Made by a program: the position numbers and the translations under genes
Shown here: positions 26,393 through 36,600 of the stretch, in pieces
How positions within the stretch are numbered: the first letter of the stretch is position 1
Layout: every line of letters starts with the position of its first letter
Notes under the pieces: generated by a model
Databases searched by the model: none
Seen by the model: only the letters and a program-made list of their open reading frames with translations
What the model was told of the DNA's origin: nothing
Source of the DNA: a bacterium
GTDB taxonomy: Bacteria > Chlamydiota > Chlamydiia > Chlamydiales > SM23-39
Direction of reading: 5' to 3'
Assembly (NCBI GenBank): GCA_021781995.1
Contig: JAJXVT010000009.1
Span: 1 to 42,529, forward strand
Length of the DNA stretch: 42,529 nt

Positions 26393-27574
26393 TTAAGTGG
26401 GGCCTTTTGGAGGAAGATGTTTTCGGGTGGATGAAGGATGGATTTGAAGCTGTTTTCGATATTTGGCGATAGTGCGCCGTGCAATTGGGAATCCAGATTG
26501 TTTCATGAGCGCCGTAAGTTGCTCATCGGAAAGTGGACGGAGTCTGTCTTCTGAGAAGATTAATTTTTGTAATAGTTCTTTTGCTCGAGTATTAGCGGTG
26601 GTAGGCGCTAGATGGGCGAGTAAATATGTGCCGTGAGGGGTGTCTAGTGTTTTGTCGGCTAGGGCTCTGTAGATGGTGGATTCGTGGACAGAAAATTTTA
26701 GGGCTAATTCAGAAATTGATATAGGGATTAGAGGCCCTTCTTGGTTAAGATAGGCGTGTTGTTTTTGTACAAGATAAGAACTTAATTTTAGCAGGAAGAT
26801 TTTCCTTTTTTGAATGGAACGAATAAGCCATTTAGCGGATAGAATAAAATCTTTAAGCTCTTTGTAATTAAGATAGCTTTCTTCTAGATCTATCGTTGGC
26901 AGGTAATCGTCTATCCATTCAACGGTCCAGCTATTACCTAAGTGCAGTAAACGCAAATCAGGTCTAGTAAATTGAGTGGTTCCGCTGTCAAATTCGCTGG
27001 CCGGTCTTGTCGACAATCTTGATAAAACTTGAATTGCTGCAGTTAATTCTGCTGTATTGATGCGATGACGCTTTTGAATTTGATGATAACGTCCATGCAA
27101 TAGATCGTTAAAAGACTTAGAAACGATTTGAAAGATGAGAGTATGGGCTAATTTTCGATGGCGTAACTGAATCAGAAAGGATTCTTGCAGGTTGGCTGCA
27201 AAAATTCCGGGCGGATCAAAGGTTTGCATGATTTGAATGTAGGGAATCATGGCTTCCGAGGGGGTAAAATCTGAGGATAAAAAGCCTTTTTCATCTAAGT
27301 GTTGAAGGATATTGCTGGCTGTACAACGTTGATGTGGCAAAGGGAAGGCGTCACGAATTTGCGCGAGTAGATGTTCGTATAAGGATGGTTTCGTAGCGGG
27401 GTCTTGCAGAGGGAGAGATGGGAATGTAAGGCGAATTTTGAGGACGGGGTTTTTTTCGGCCGCCTCTTCTATCCACGCCGCCAAAGCTAATTGAGTCATT
27501 TCTAGAATCTCAAGGGAATGCGTTTGAGATTGCGAAAGGGTCTGGCGCTGCGCTGAAATTTGATGAAGGTCCAT
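26393..27574 (-). CDS. rpoN: RNA polymerase sigma-54 factor
   Basis: A 393-residue sigma-54, shorter than the ~480 residues of E. coli RpoN. Region I is present at the N-terminus, glutamine-rich and activator-responsive (ISAQRQTLSQSQTHSLEILE). It is followed closely by the core-binding domain (LLAQIRDAF... FDPPGIFAANLQESFLIQL), so the acidic region II is almost absent. The DNA-binding domain contains a helix-turn-helix segment (SELALKFSVHESTIYRALAD) and the RpoN box read as ARRTIAKYRKQL. It directs transcription from -24/-12 promoters with an AAA+ activator. ATG 27574 has an excellent ribosome-binding site (GGAGG, 5 bases away). In C. trachomatis rpoN directly follows uvrD (from memory); here three plus-strand genes are inserted between them. 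Confidence 0.95.
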   Translation of the reverse strand: MDLHQISAQRQTLSQSQTHSLEILEMTQLALAAWIEEAAEKNPVLKIRLTFPSLPLQDPATKPSLYEHLLAQIRDAFPLPHQRCTASNILQHLDEKGFLSSDFTPSEAMIPYIQIMQTFDPPGIFAANLQESFLIQLRHRKLAHTLIFQIVSKSFNDLLHGRYHQIQKRHRINTAELTAAIQVLSRLSTRPASEFDSGTTQFTRPDLRLLHLGNSWTVEWIDDYLPTIDLEESYLNYKELKDFILSAKWLIRSIQKRKIFLLKLSSYLVQKQHAYLNQEGPLIPISISELALKFSVHESTIYRALADKTLDTPHGTYLLAHLAPTTANTRAKELLQKLIFSEDRLRPLSDEQLTALMKQSGFPIARRTIAKYRKQLQIHPSSTRKHLPPKGPT

Positions 27575-27638
27575 ATTTGCCTCCTTAACACATGCAGCTA
27601 TTGAAGCAAAGCTGGGTATCCAGTACCATGTATTGCTT

Positions 27639-28610
27639 ATGGGTTTGAAAGCAGCAGTTTTTTGTCATAAAGGTCTAGGCGATGGGATCAATACTCTGGT
27701 ACTGTCGAATAATTTGCATCTAAATGGGTTTCAGGTAGATACTTACCATCCGGCATTAGGTTCCATGCAAAATTGGTGTCCTCACTTACCAATTTGTTCT
27801 TATCCCTCTATAGAGGCTTTATCGACTATATTGCATAAATACGATTTGTATTTTCTTGTTTGGGATGATGATAATCAATTTGTCCTTCGATTGATTGAAG
27901 AGGGAAAGCGTAGATTTCCAGAAAAAATAAAAGTTATCTATCTGTATCCATCGCGTCATATTATACGAGAACCTTATTACTCGGATTGTCTTGTAGATCC
28001 GTCATTGTCGGTAGCGGAAAATATGCGCCGAATATGTGAACGAATATTGAGGCTGCCAAAATCGACTCAAAGTAGCGGTTTAATTCCGCCCGAGGGTTCT
28101 CATTTTCAAAAATATCCTAAGCGAGTCGCTATTCACCCCACCAGTACGCGCCCCTCGAAAAATTGGCCTAAAGCACAGTATGTAAAGCTTGCTTTACATT
28201 TACAAAAAGAAGGGTTTGATCCAGTTTTTATCCCCGGAAATGAAAATTTAAAAGAGTGGAGCGATGTTTTAGAATTGGGGTTGGGATTGGCTGCTTTTGA
28301 TACTTTCGATGGTTTAGCATGTTATCTATACGAATCTGGGTATTTGATCGGCAATGATTCGGGTTTAGCTCATTTGGCATCTGCATTGAAAATTCCAACA
28401 CTTACTTTTTTTCGACGGCGTGCTTTAGCTAAATTGTGGGCGCCGAGTTTTACCAAAGGTATCGCACTTACTCCGAGTTCGTGGATACCAAATATCCGGG
28501 GACTGCGATGGCGCGATCGCTATTGGAAACTTTTAATTACTTTAGGCATGGCGCGTCGGGGGTTTGAAGCCCTAAGAAAATCGTCAAAATTTTCTTCCCT
28601 CTATTCATAA
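27639..28610 (+). CDS. GT9-family glycosyltransferase (heptosyltransferase-like)
   Basis: A ~323-residue protein with a GT-B fold of the ADP-heptose:LPS heptosyltransferase family (GT9). The N-terminal HKGLGDGINTLVLSNNLHL is the glycine-rich acceptor-site loop. The C-terminal half has the nucleotide-sugar binding strands VAIHPTSTRPSKNWP, FDPVFIPGNENLKEW and the diagnostic YLIGNDSGLAHLASAL with the D-S-G-x-A-H core. Members transfer heptose or other sugars onto lipopolysaccharide core or related glycans at the inner-membrane face. The true donor and acceptor here are unknown. ATG 27639 is chosen (a TTG at 27633 is also in frame); no clear Shine-Dalgarno is visible. Its start is 64 bases from the divergent rpoN start, so regulation may be linked by shared promoter space. 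Confidence 0.8.
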   Translation: MGLKAAVFCHKGLGDGINTLVLSNNLHLNGFQVDTYHPALGSMQNWCPHLPICSYPSIEALSTILHKYDLYFLVWDDDNQFVLRLIEEGKRRFPEKIKVIYLYPSRHIIREPYYSDCLVDPSLSVAENMRRICERILRLPKSTQSSGLIPPEGSHFQKYPKRVAIHPTSTRPSKNWPKAQYVKLALHLQKEGFDPVFIPGNENLKEWSDVLELGLGLAAFDTFDGLACYLYESGYLIGNDSGLAHLASALKIPTLTFFRRRALAKLWAPSFTKGIALTPSSWIPNIRGLRWRDRYWKLLITLGMARRGFEALRKSSKFSSLYS

Positions 28611-28677
28611 ACCTTCGTTCATGCGTAATATGTTTTCGTACAATATTTAGTTTGAGTTCATAAAATAGGAGAAGAGT

Positions 28678-30072
28678 ATGTCAGTGGATATGCCGGTTGT
28701 CATTCAAGAACCTGCTGTGTGTTCTGTTCTTTCTGATGATGTTGTCGTCTTTGATATGAAAACTTTCCCGAAAGGAACTGTGGAAGCTGTTTTAATGGAT
28801 ATCGAAGGAACAACAACATCCATTTTATTTGTGCACGATGTACTATTCCCTTATGCCAAAAGGGAGATGCAAGCATTTATAGCAGAGCATGAAACGTGTC
28901 TTGGGTCAATATTGGATGAGGTGAAATACACAGCAGAAGCGCCAGATGCTGATCTAAAAGAAACAACAAATATTTTGCTTAGTTGGATGGAACAGGATAA
29001 AAAAATCACCTCTTTGAAAACTTTGCAGGGAATGATGTGGGAAGAAGGGTATAAAAAGGGGGAATTTGTTGGCCATATTTACGAAGACGCTTTTGTCTCG
29101 ATGAGCGAGTGGTTTCGCCAGCAGATGCCGTTGTACATTTATTCCTCAGGCTCGGTGCAATCGCAAAAATTGCTGTTTTCGCATTCGTCATATGGCGATT
29201 TATCGCCAATGCTTTCTGGCTATTTTGATACGAATATAGGAGACAAAAAACAGAAAGAATCATATGTCAAAATCGCTGATGCGATGAAAATCTGTCCCAA
29301 ATCGATCTTGTTTTTATCCGATTCAATCGAAGAAGTTCAGGCTGCAAAAGAAGCGGGCTTGCAAACATTGTTGTTAGCGCGCAACGGCAATGGACCGGAA
29401 AATACAGCTTGGGTTAGATCGTTCAATCAGATTCAGATTCCTCCCTCATTCATTCGGACTGTACCTAAAGATGTGACTGATCAAATCATTCGAGCCGGAA
29501 AATTTTTAGGTGACGCTAAACTCTGTCCAGCTACATCGGGTAATTTATCCTCAAGAATCTCTGCAGATCTTATTGCAATTACTGTCTCCGGGAAAAACAA
29601 AAGCTTGTTAACGCAAGACGATGTGTTGGTAGTTGATCTTGCTGGAAAAGCTGTGACTATGAATAAAACACCATCGGCTGAAGCGCTGATTCATACTGCT
29701 GTATACTCTGTATTGCCGGACGTGAATGCTATATTGCATCATCATTCAGTTAATAGTGTTGTGTTGTCTAAATTACTTGCGGATGCGTTTGTTACACACG
29801 GTTATGAAATGCATAAAGCGTTGGGCTGCCACTCTCACGAAAGTGTGATTTCAATTCCTATTTTCGATAATTCTCAGGACTATCTTATTTTGGCAAGTCG
29901 TATACAAGCTTATCTGAAGGAACACCCGTCTACGATTGGGGTGTTTTTAAGAGGTCATGGTTTATACGTTTGGGGATATGATATGGATGAGGCTCAAAAA
30001 CGCGTTGAGGCTTTAGAATTTTTATTTGAAACCGAATGGAAACTGCGTTCTTGTGCAATGCTTGGTTCTTAA
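28678..30072 (+). CDS. Bifunctional enolase-phosphatase E1 / methylthioribulose-1-phosphate dehydratase (MtnC-MtnB fusion)
   Basis: A 464-residue two-domain enzyme of the methionine salvage pathway. After a ~35-residue extension, the first domain (~36-250) is a HAD phosphatase of the MtnC/Utr4 type: VLMDIEGTTTSILFVHDVLF with the nucleophile aspartate, IYSSGSVQSQKLLF, YFDTNIGDKKQKESY, and ILFLSDSIEEVQAAKEAG. The second (~260-464) is a class II aldolase-type MtnB: CPATSGNLSSRI, the zinc-ligand pair in LHHHSVNSVVLS, a conserved YEMHKAL, and a C-terminal LRGHGLYVWG with the third histidine. MtnB acts before MtnC in the pathway, so the domains are in reverse order of reaction. ATG 28678 has GGAGAAGAG upstream. 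mtnA follows after 35 bases. Confidence 0.9.
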   Translation: MSVDMPVVIQEPAVCSVLSDDVVVFDMKTFPKGTVEAVLMDIEGTTTSILFVHDVLFPYAKREMQAFIAEHETCLGSILDEVKYTAEAPDADLKETTNILLSWMEQDKKITSLKTLQGMMWEEGYKKGEFVGHIYEDAFVSMSEWFRQQMPLYIYSSGSVQSQKLLFSHSSYGDLSPMLSGYFDTNIGDKKQKESYVKIADAMKICPKSILFLSDSIEEVQAAKEAGLQTLLLARNGNGPENTAWVRSFNQIQIPPSFIRTVPKDVTDQIIRAGKFLGDAKLCPATSGNLSSRISADLIAITVSGKNKSLLTQDDVLVVDLAGKAVTMNKTPSAEALIHTAVYSVLPDVNAILHHHSVNSVVLSKLLADAFVTHGYEMHKALGCHSHESVISIPIFDNSQDYLILASRIQAYLKEHPSTIGVFLRGHGLYVWGYDMDEAQKRVEALEFLFETEWKLRSCAMLGS

Positions 30073-30107
30073 CATATTTTTTGCTTTTTAAAAGGGAAAA
30101 TTAGGCG

Positions 30108-31157
30108 ATGTTAATTTCTATATTTATGATTGGGTCCATGGTGTTGAATGGATTGTCTATTCGATATGATAAGGAAGGTTTGCAAGTGTTGAATCAACAG
30201 GTATTGCCTCAGAAGGAAGAATGGATTGCTGTGCATTCTCCTGAAGAAATGGTAAAAATGATTTTGGAATTGAAAGTCAGGGGCGCGCCATTGATTGGAG
30301 TATCGGCGGTGTTGACTTTGGCTCAAATGGCAGAACATGGACACTCATTAGCCGAAATTCACAGCGCTGCGCAGATGCTGCAGCAGTCCCGTCCGACTGC
30401 GGTCAATTTGGCTCATTGTATCCAACGGATCTTAGAAGCAAAGGATGAGTCCTCTGTTATTCGTATAGCTGAACAAATTTTTTTGGAAGATGCTGCTTTG
30501 TGTAATTCCATGGCGAGGCTGGGCGCAGATCTGATTCAGCAAGAAGAGAATATACTCACATATTGCAATACAGGAGGACTGGCAACTGCGGGTGTCGGAA
30601 CCGCACTGGGCGCTATTAAAGAAGCGCATTTGCAAGGGAAAAACATTCATGTGTATGTATGTGAAACGAGGCCCTTATTGCAAGGAGGGCGTTTAACTGC
30701 TTGGGAACTGCAACAGGCTAACATTCCCTACACATTGATTTGTGATAATATGGCAGCTTCTTTAATGGACAAAGGAAAAATTCAAAGGGTATTTGTCGGC
30801 GCCGATCGCATTGCTGCCAATGGTGATTTCGCAAATAAAATTGGAACCTATTCTATAGCGGTTTTAGCTAAGTATCATAATGTGCCGTTTCATGTAGTGG
30901 CTCCTTACACAACAATAGATATGCAGTGCTTAAACGGAGATGAAATCGCAATTGAAGAAAGAGAAGCAGATGAAGTGCGAGGAGCTTTGGGTAGCTTTGG
31001 CAAGGTTCTTTGGAGTCCAGATAATGCTCCTGTTTATAACCCTTCATTTGATGTGACCCCTGGTTCTTTAGTTACAAGTTTTGTATTTGATACGGGCGTA
31101 ATTAGTTCGATGAATTTATATGCTGCTCCGAAAGGTTTCTATTTGACAATCCCTTAG
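30108..31157 (+). CDS. mtnA: Methylthioribose-1-phosphate isomerase
   Basis: A 349-residue aldose-ketose isomerase (eIF2B-related fold) that converts methylthioribose-1-phosphate to methylthioribulose-1-phosphate, the substrate of MtnB encoded just upstream. Signatures are KVRGAPLIGVSAVL with the conserved RGAP, the catalytic cysteine in ILTYCNTGGLATAGVGTALG, VYVCETRPLLQGGRLTAWEL, the catalytic aspartate in VFVGADRIAANGDFANKIGTY, and PFHVVAPYTTID. Length is normal. ATG 30108 is given; two further in-frame ATGs (30126, 30138) are equally plausible because the family's conserved part starts with NGLSIRYDKEGLQVL. Convergent with uvrD, overlapping its stop by four bases. Confidence 0.93.
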   Translation: MLISIFMIGSMVLNGLSIRYDKEGLQVLNQQVLPQKEEWIAVHSPEEMVKMILELKVRGAPLIGVSAVLTLAQMAEHGHSLAEIHSAAQMLQQSRPTAVNLAHCIQRILEAKDESSVIRIAEQIFLEDAALCNSMARLGADLIQQEENILTYCNTGGLATAGVGTALGAIKEAHLQGKNIHVYVCETRPLLQGGRLTAWELQQANIPYTLICDNMAASLMDKGKIQRVFVGADRIAANGDFANKIGTYSIAVLAKYHNVPFHVVAPYTTIDMQCLNGDEIAIEEREADEVRGALGSFGKVLWSPDNAPVYNPSFDVTPGSLVTSFVFDTGVISSMNLYAAPKGFYLTIP

Positions 31158-33250
31158 CTTATTGGCCGCAGTTTTGCAAATTTAGCCACCAGTGTGCGGG
31201 TAGTTTCTGAGTCTGGAAATCGAACTTCATAAGCGAGGCCAAAAGAACTTTCAAAACAGCGCAAAATCGTGCCTGAACCAAATTGTTGATGTAATACTTG
31301 AGTACCTGCGGATAATGGAGCTGTTGTTGCGTTTTCGGTGAATTGGGTGTGTTGCGACGGCTGGACGTTGTGCGGTCGTTGTGTGAGAGATAAAAGGTGT
31401 TGAGAGGGTAATTCTTTAATAAATCTGGAACGAGTCATGCTTCGAGAGATTCCCCAGATAAATCGATGCATGGCGAGGGTTAAATAAAGGATTTTCCTAG
31501 CCCTCGTCATTCCCACATAGCAAAGGCGTCTTTCTTCCTCGATTTTCTCTTCGCTGTCTTTAGCGTTGATGTGAGGAAGCAGGTCTTCCTCCAGGCCAAC
31601 GAGAAACACTAAGGGAAATTCTAGACCTTTGCTGTTATGCAAGGTCATGAGTTTAACGCTGGGTATATTGGCCTTGGCATCAGTGCTTGTACGAAGCGAC
31701 AATTCCTCCAAAAATGCTTGTAGGGTTGGATTTTCGTGATCTTCTTCCCATTCTGCAGCTTTGCCAATCAATTCATCAATATTTTCTTTTCGATCCTGAA
31801 ATGTTTCAGGATCTTCTTTTAAAAAGTCGATATAATGTGATCCGGTAATAAGCTCTGCTAGAAGCTCATGTAATTTTAGGGTTGAAATACGGGTGCGCAA
31901 ATGGCGAATGAGCTGGACATATTCTCTCAGTCCTTGCTGTTGTCTTGTACTCAGTTGTACATCCGGATTCTCGCAATAAGTTAAAATGGGTGTATTTTGC
32001 TGTGCAGCACTTTCAATTAATTTATCTAACGTCGCCGGGCCCAAGCCTCTTTTAGGAAGATTGATGGTTCGTAAAAAAGCGATCACATCGCTACTGGAAA
32101 CCAAAAGCCTCAGATATGCGAGAAGATCTTTGATCTCGCGGCGTGCATAAAAGGATTGGCCTCCGATCATTATGTAAGGAATCTTCCTGGCGAGCAAGGC
32201 ATCTTCAAAAGGACGCGATTGTGCGTTTGTTCTATAAAAAATAGCGATCTGATCGTAAGGAAACTTTTGTTCCGCAACATGCTGCAAAATTTTTTGCGAG
32301 ACAAATTCTGCTTCGTGTCGTTCGCTTTGGGCGATGAATAATCCAATTTTGTCTCCATCTCCTAGCGAGCTCCAGAGATTTTTTTTGTAGCGGTTAGGAT
32401 TGTGTTCAATCAAAGCATTTGCGGCGTGAAGAATGTGATTTGTGCTGCGATAATTCTGCTCTAACGTAATCACTTTTGCACCCGGAAAATCGCGTTCAAA
32501 ATTCAAAATGTTTTGATAGCGGGCTCCTCGCCAGGAATAGATAGACTGGTCAGGATCACCAACCGCAAATAAGTTATGATGTTTATCTGCTAAAATTTTT
32601 GCGAGAGTGTATTGAGCTAAGTTAGTGTCTTGGTATTCATCAATCAGGAGAAATAACCAGCGGTTTTGATACAATTCTTTTACGCTTTCATTGTTTTGAA
32701 GCAGTTTTACAGGCAGGTAAAGCAAATCATCAAAATCTACCGCATTATATTCTTTGAGTTTCCCCTGATAAAGGGAAAATGCTTCTCGAATCAATTTTTC
32801 GGCCAAAGATTGAGGATCTTGTAAATTGTTTTTAGCAGTAGAAATCGCTGAACGTACTTCTTTTAGCAGCCCTTTTTGTGAACTTAATTGCAGCTCATCT
32901 AAACAGGATTTCAATAATTTCTCGCTGTCTTCTTCATCATAAATTGCAAAATTAGGCTGGTATCCAAGCGATTGAATTGATTCGCGTAAAATTCTTGCTC
33001 CTAAACTATGAAAAGTACAAGTTAGCACTTGAACATTTTTCACTGAGCGAATTCTCGCTCTCATTTCTTCTGCGGCTTTATTTGTAAATGTGACGGCGAG
33101 AATATCGGAAGGAAGTATTCCTAAATCAATCAAATGTGCGATACGTTGAGTAACAACTCGGGTTTTTCCTGATCCGGCTCCCGCCAGAACCAGGAGCGGA
33201 CCTTCTACGTGTGCGACAGCAAGTTGTTGTTGTGGATTTAGCTCATTCAT
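31154..33250 (-). CDS. uvrD: UvrD/PcrA-type superfamily 1 DNA helicase
   Basis: A 698-residue 3'-5' helicase acting in excision and mismatch repair and in clearing stalled complexes. All major motifs are visible: Q-motif LNPQQQLAVAHVEGP, motif I AGAGSGKTRVVTQRI, Ia TFTNKAAEEMR, II LLIDEYQDTN, III AVGDPDQSIYSWRGA, IV LEQNYRST, V VKLMTLHNSKGLEFP, and VI CYVGMTRARKILYL. A C-terminal Tudor-like segment is suggested by GTQVLHQQFGSGTILRC, as in UvrD/PcrA. ATG 33250 starts right at the family N-terminus. In C. trachomatis uvrD sits beside rpoN and near groEL2 (from memory), and the same genes share this window, so the order is partly kept. Confidence 0.96.
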   Translation of the reverse strand: MNELNPQQQLAVAHVEGPLLVLAGAGSGKTRVVTQRIAHLIDLGILPSDILAVTFTNKAAEEMRARIRSVKNVQVLTCTFHSLGARILRESIQSLGYQPNFAIYDEEDSEKLLKSCLDELQLSSQKGLLKEVRSAISTAKNNLQDPQSLAEKLIREAFSLYQGKLKEYNAVDFDDLLYLPVKLLQNNESVKELYQNRWLFLLIDEYQDTNLAQYTLAKILADKHHNLFAVGDPDQSIYSWRGARYQNILNFERDFPGAKVITLEQNYRSTNHILHAANALIEHNPNRYKKNLWSSLGDGDKIGLFIAQSERHEAEFVSQKILQHVAEQKFPYDQIAIFYRTNAQSRPFEDALLARKIPYIMIGGQSFYARREIKDLLAYLRLLVSSSDVIAFLRTINLPKRGLGPATLDKLIESAAQQNTPILTYCENPDVQLSTRQQQGLREYVQLIRHLRTRISTLKLHELLAELITGSHYIDFLKEDPETFQDRKENIDELIGKAAEWEEDHENPTLQAFLEELSLRTSTDAKANIPSVKLMTLHNSKGLEFPLVFLVGLEEDLLPHINAKDSEEKIEEERRLCYVGMTRARKILYLTLAMHRFIWGISRSMTRSRFIKELPSQHLLSLTQRPHNVQPSQHTQFTENATTAPLSAGTQVLHQQFGSGTILRCFESSFGLAYEVRFPDSETTRTLVAKFAKLRPIS

Positions 33251-33328
33251 TTGAAATGCTCTTGACTAAATTTTAATAAAATGATAACAATTTCTTTAAA
33301 AACAGAGACCGCAACAAAAAGGAGCCTT

Positions 33329-33568
33329 ATGCCAAGTTCAGATCTCAGCGAACATTTTACTTCAGCAGAGGCTTTTCGGCCTCTAAGAAAAAAAATAATC
33401 TCAGTTTTGAAGCAAGCGTCCAGCAAAGATGAGGTGCAAATTTTGTCAGCGTTGGCTAGCGTACCGGATTCTGAATCGGGGTTTTTGCGCAATTTAAAAG
33501 CGCATATCGCCCCTTTTAATTCAGCGAAAGTTGATCAATGCGTTCGCAAGCTTATCAAAGAATTGTAG
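33329..33568 (+). CDS. Small hypothetical protein (79 aa)
   Basis: A 79-residue, highly charged helical protein. ATG 33329 is preferred over ATG 33281 because it follows a strong ribosome-binding site (AAAAAGGAG, 4 bases away). It begins 78 bases beyond the divergent uvrD start and ends 38 bases before the convergent putA stop. Segments such as FRPLRKKIISVLKQASSKDE and VDQCVRKLIKEL suggest amphipathic helices. No signal peptide, cysteine motif or domain is recognised. Coding status is supported by the ribosome-binding site and by the way it fills the gap, not by homology. Confidence 0.6.
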   Translation: MPSSDLSEHFTSAEAFRPLRKKIISVLKQASSKDEVQILSALASVPDSESGFLRNLKAHIAPFNSAKVDQCVRKLIKEL

Positions 33569-33606
33569 ATTTAGTTCTTTAATCACGAGCAATATGAGAG
33601 CAGGAT

Positions 33607-36600
33607 CTATAGAATAGGCTTGCGTAATTCTCCTTCTCTAAGTGAGAGGTTTCCGTAACGATGATAATCAATCGAAATGGCGACTTCTCTTAGATAATGA
33701 AGCAATTCTAATCTTCCATTGGCCAAAACTGATGCATCAACTAGATGCGTAGCGGTTTCGGCTGCTACTGCTTTGAGTGCGCTAGAAGCTTTCTCAATCA
33801 AACGAACGCGTTGAAATTGTCCGTTTTTAATTTTTTGCATAAATTGCATCTCATTTTCTTCTTCCACTTTTACAATAGGAGCTAGTTCCAGCCAATTTAA
33901 TTCACCGTGTTTTGATGTGTCGTGTGAATAGCTAATTTCAAAGTCGGCGCCGACGGTTAAAGCCGCAGCACAAACGCGTAAAGCATCGAGAGGATTGGCT
34001 CCTTTTTCAAGTCGAAGAGCGATCTTTTTTCGAGGTAAATAACGGAAAAAATTATCTTGTCCAACAATCTTGGTTGGATCCCGATCTTGTTTTAACCGTT
34101 TCCACCAATAGGCATAATTTGCGACGCTAGCTGTCCATAATCCCAATTGTTCTGCAGAAAGATCTATTTTATCTAAAAATGCTGTTAAATTATTGACGCG
34201 CTCATTTACAGGCGCTTTTTCTCTGGGTAATGTTTTTTGCTTGGCAATGGCAAATTCGAATAAATAGTTAGGTCCTCCTGCTTTAGCTCCGCCGCCGAAA
34301 TTGCTAGCTTTTGTTCCGCCAAATGGTTGACGCCGAACGACGGCTCCTGTAATGGTGCGATTTACGTATAAATTCCCCGCCTCTATTTGCTCGATCCACA
34401 AATCTTGCTCCCGCTGATCTAGGCTTTGTAGTCCTGAGGTAAGTCCAAAAGGCACTGCATTCGCTAATTGCAAAGCGTGCTGCAAATTTTCTGCGCGCAT
34501 CAATCCAAGTACAGGCCCAAAGAGCTCTGTCATATGTGTAAAGCCCCCAGGTTTTACTCCGAGTTTGATACCCGGACTCCAAAGCGCGGGATTATTGTCA
34601 TCAACTTTAGGTTGCAACAGCCATTCTTCCCCTGGTTCCAGTGTAGTAAGTCCTCGTTTAAGAACCCCGCGAGGTTCGTGAATTAAAGGAGAAAGTTTAG
34701 TGGATAATTCATGAGAAGGGCCTAGTTTTAAACTTGCTACTGCTTCGGCAAGATGTCTTCGGAAATGTGGGTCATCATAAATTTCAGCCTCGAGAATTGC
34801 TAACGAGGCTGCGGAGCATTTTTGTCCGCCGTGGCCAAATGCAGAATGAATGAGATCTTTAATAGCTAAATCTCGATCTGCCATTGCTGTGATAATCATG
34901 GAATTTTTACCGCCAGTTTCGGCAGCAAGATCTAACCCAGGTCTCATCTTTAGAAATTTTTTTGCAGTATCAGTGCCTCCTGTTAGAATCACGCAGTTGA
35001 TCCGAGGATCTTGAATGAGCATGGATCCTGCTTCATCACCTGAACATGGAACAAATTGCAAAGCTTCTTTCGGGACACCTGCATCCCAAAAGGCATTGAT
35101 GATATGCCACCCAACTAAAACGCTATCGGAAGCGGGCTTAAAAAGAACGCAATTTCCTGTGGCTAATGCAGCGAGCATTCCTCCCGCTGGAATTGCTGCG
35201 GGAAAATTCCAAGGAGACACTACAAGAACAGTTCCTTTAGAGGTCCACTGGATGTCTTGGATCGACCACATTTTTTCCATGCGGCGCCGATAATATTCGG
35301 CAAAATCGATGGCTTCAGAAACCTCTGGATCGGCTTCCGAGATGGTTTTCCCGCCGTCTGCCATCATAGCGCCAATTAATTCTCCTCGCCGCTCTCGTAA
35401 TTTTTGCGCTACTTGCGCAAGAATATGACTACGATGTTCTACGCTGGTATTGCTCCATTGCTTTTCATGGGCTTTAGCACAATGCAGAGCCTCTTCGAGG
35501 TGATGTTTTTGTGCTTTTGCATAAAAGTAAAGCGGCTTTACAGCGTGATTTGGACTGTGGCCGACACCGTCTTGATTATCCCAAAGTTCTTTGCTGGCGA
35601 TTACTAAGGGAATAGGCTTTATTGTTGGCGACCTCCATGTTTGCGCAATCGCTTCAGCCCAGGCTCTATTTTGAGGCAGTGAAAAATCAGTGTCAGGCTC
35701 ATTTTCAAAAGGAGTGTGTAGTTCAGGAGCTGTTGGATGTTTTAGGCGATTTTGATGTCTGCGCGGGTGGGCGTATGTATTGTTGATTTCATCGCAAGCT
35801 TGGAAGAAAAGGGCTGTTTGCGAATCCCAACTTTCCGAGCCGGGTTTTAGGCCAAACACATGACGTAAAAAATTCTCAGCTCCTGTGTTTTCATCCAACC
35901 GTCGGACGAGATAGGCGATGGCGTGTTGAAATTCTTGTTTTGTAGCAACTGGACAATAAAGTAAAATATCGCCTGTGAGTTTTTGCACTACCCGTCGAAT
36001 GTGATCAGCCATTCCTTCCAACATCTCGAATCCGACATAAGGCTCGACTTGGTTTTCAGACCGCAGAAGCATGGCATAGGCGATATCAAAGAGGTTATGA
36101 CTAGCGACTCCGAGATGTACGGCGCGGGCATTTTCCGCAATGCAACCATAGGTCACCATCCTTTTGTAATTGGCGTCTACTTCAACCTTGGCCGCATAAG
36201 GAGCCTGAGGCCAACCTTTCAAAGAGGCTTCAAATTGTTCCATGGCTAAGTTCGCGCCTTTAACAATTCTAATTTTAATCCAAGCGTGTCCATGGTTAAT
36301 TCGTTCTTTTGCCCACTGAGTTAATTCTTTTTGTACGATAAATGAATCGGGTAGGTAAGCTTGTAATACAATTCCGGCCGATAAATTCTGAAATTCAGGT
36401 TCGTCGAGTACGCGTTTAAAAACGCTTACAGTAAGTGGCAAATCGCGGTATTCTTCCATGTCGAGGTTTACAAATTTATACTCTTGAGTCCCGTCTGCTT
36501 TTATGATTGGATGCGCCATAGCTGCTCGATAAAGTAGCCTCAATGCCATTGCAATAGATTCGATGGAATATTCCCATGCAAGTAGGTTGATTTGACTGAA

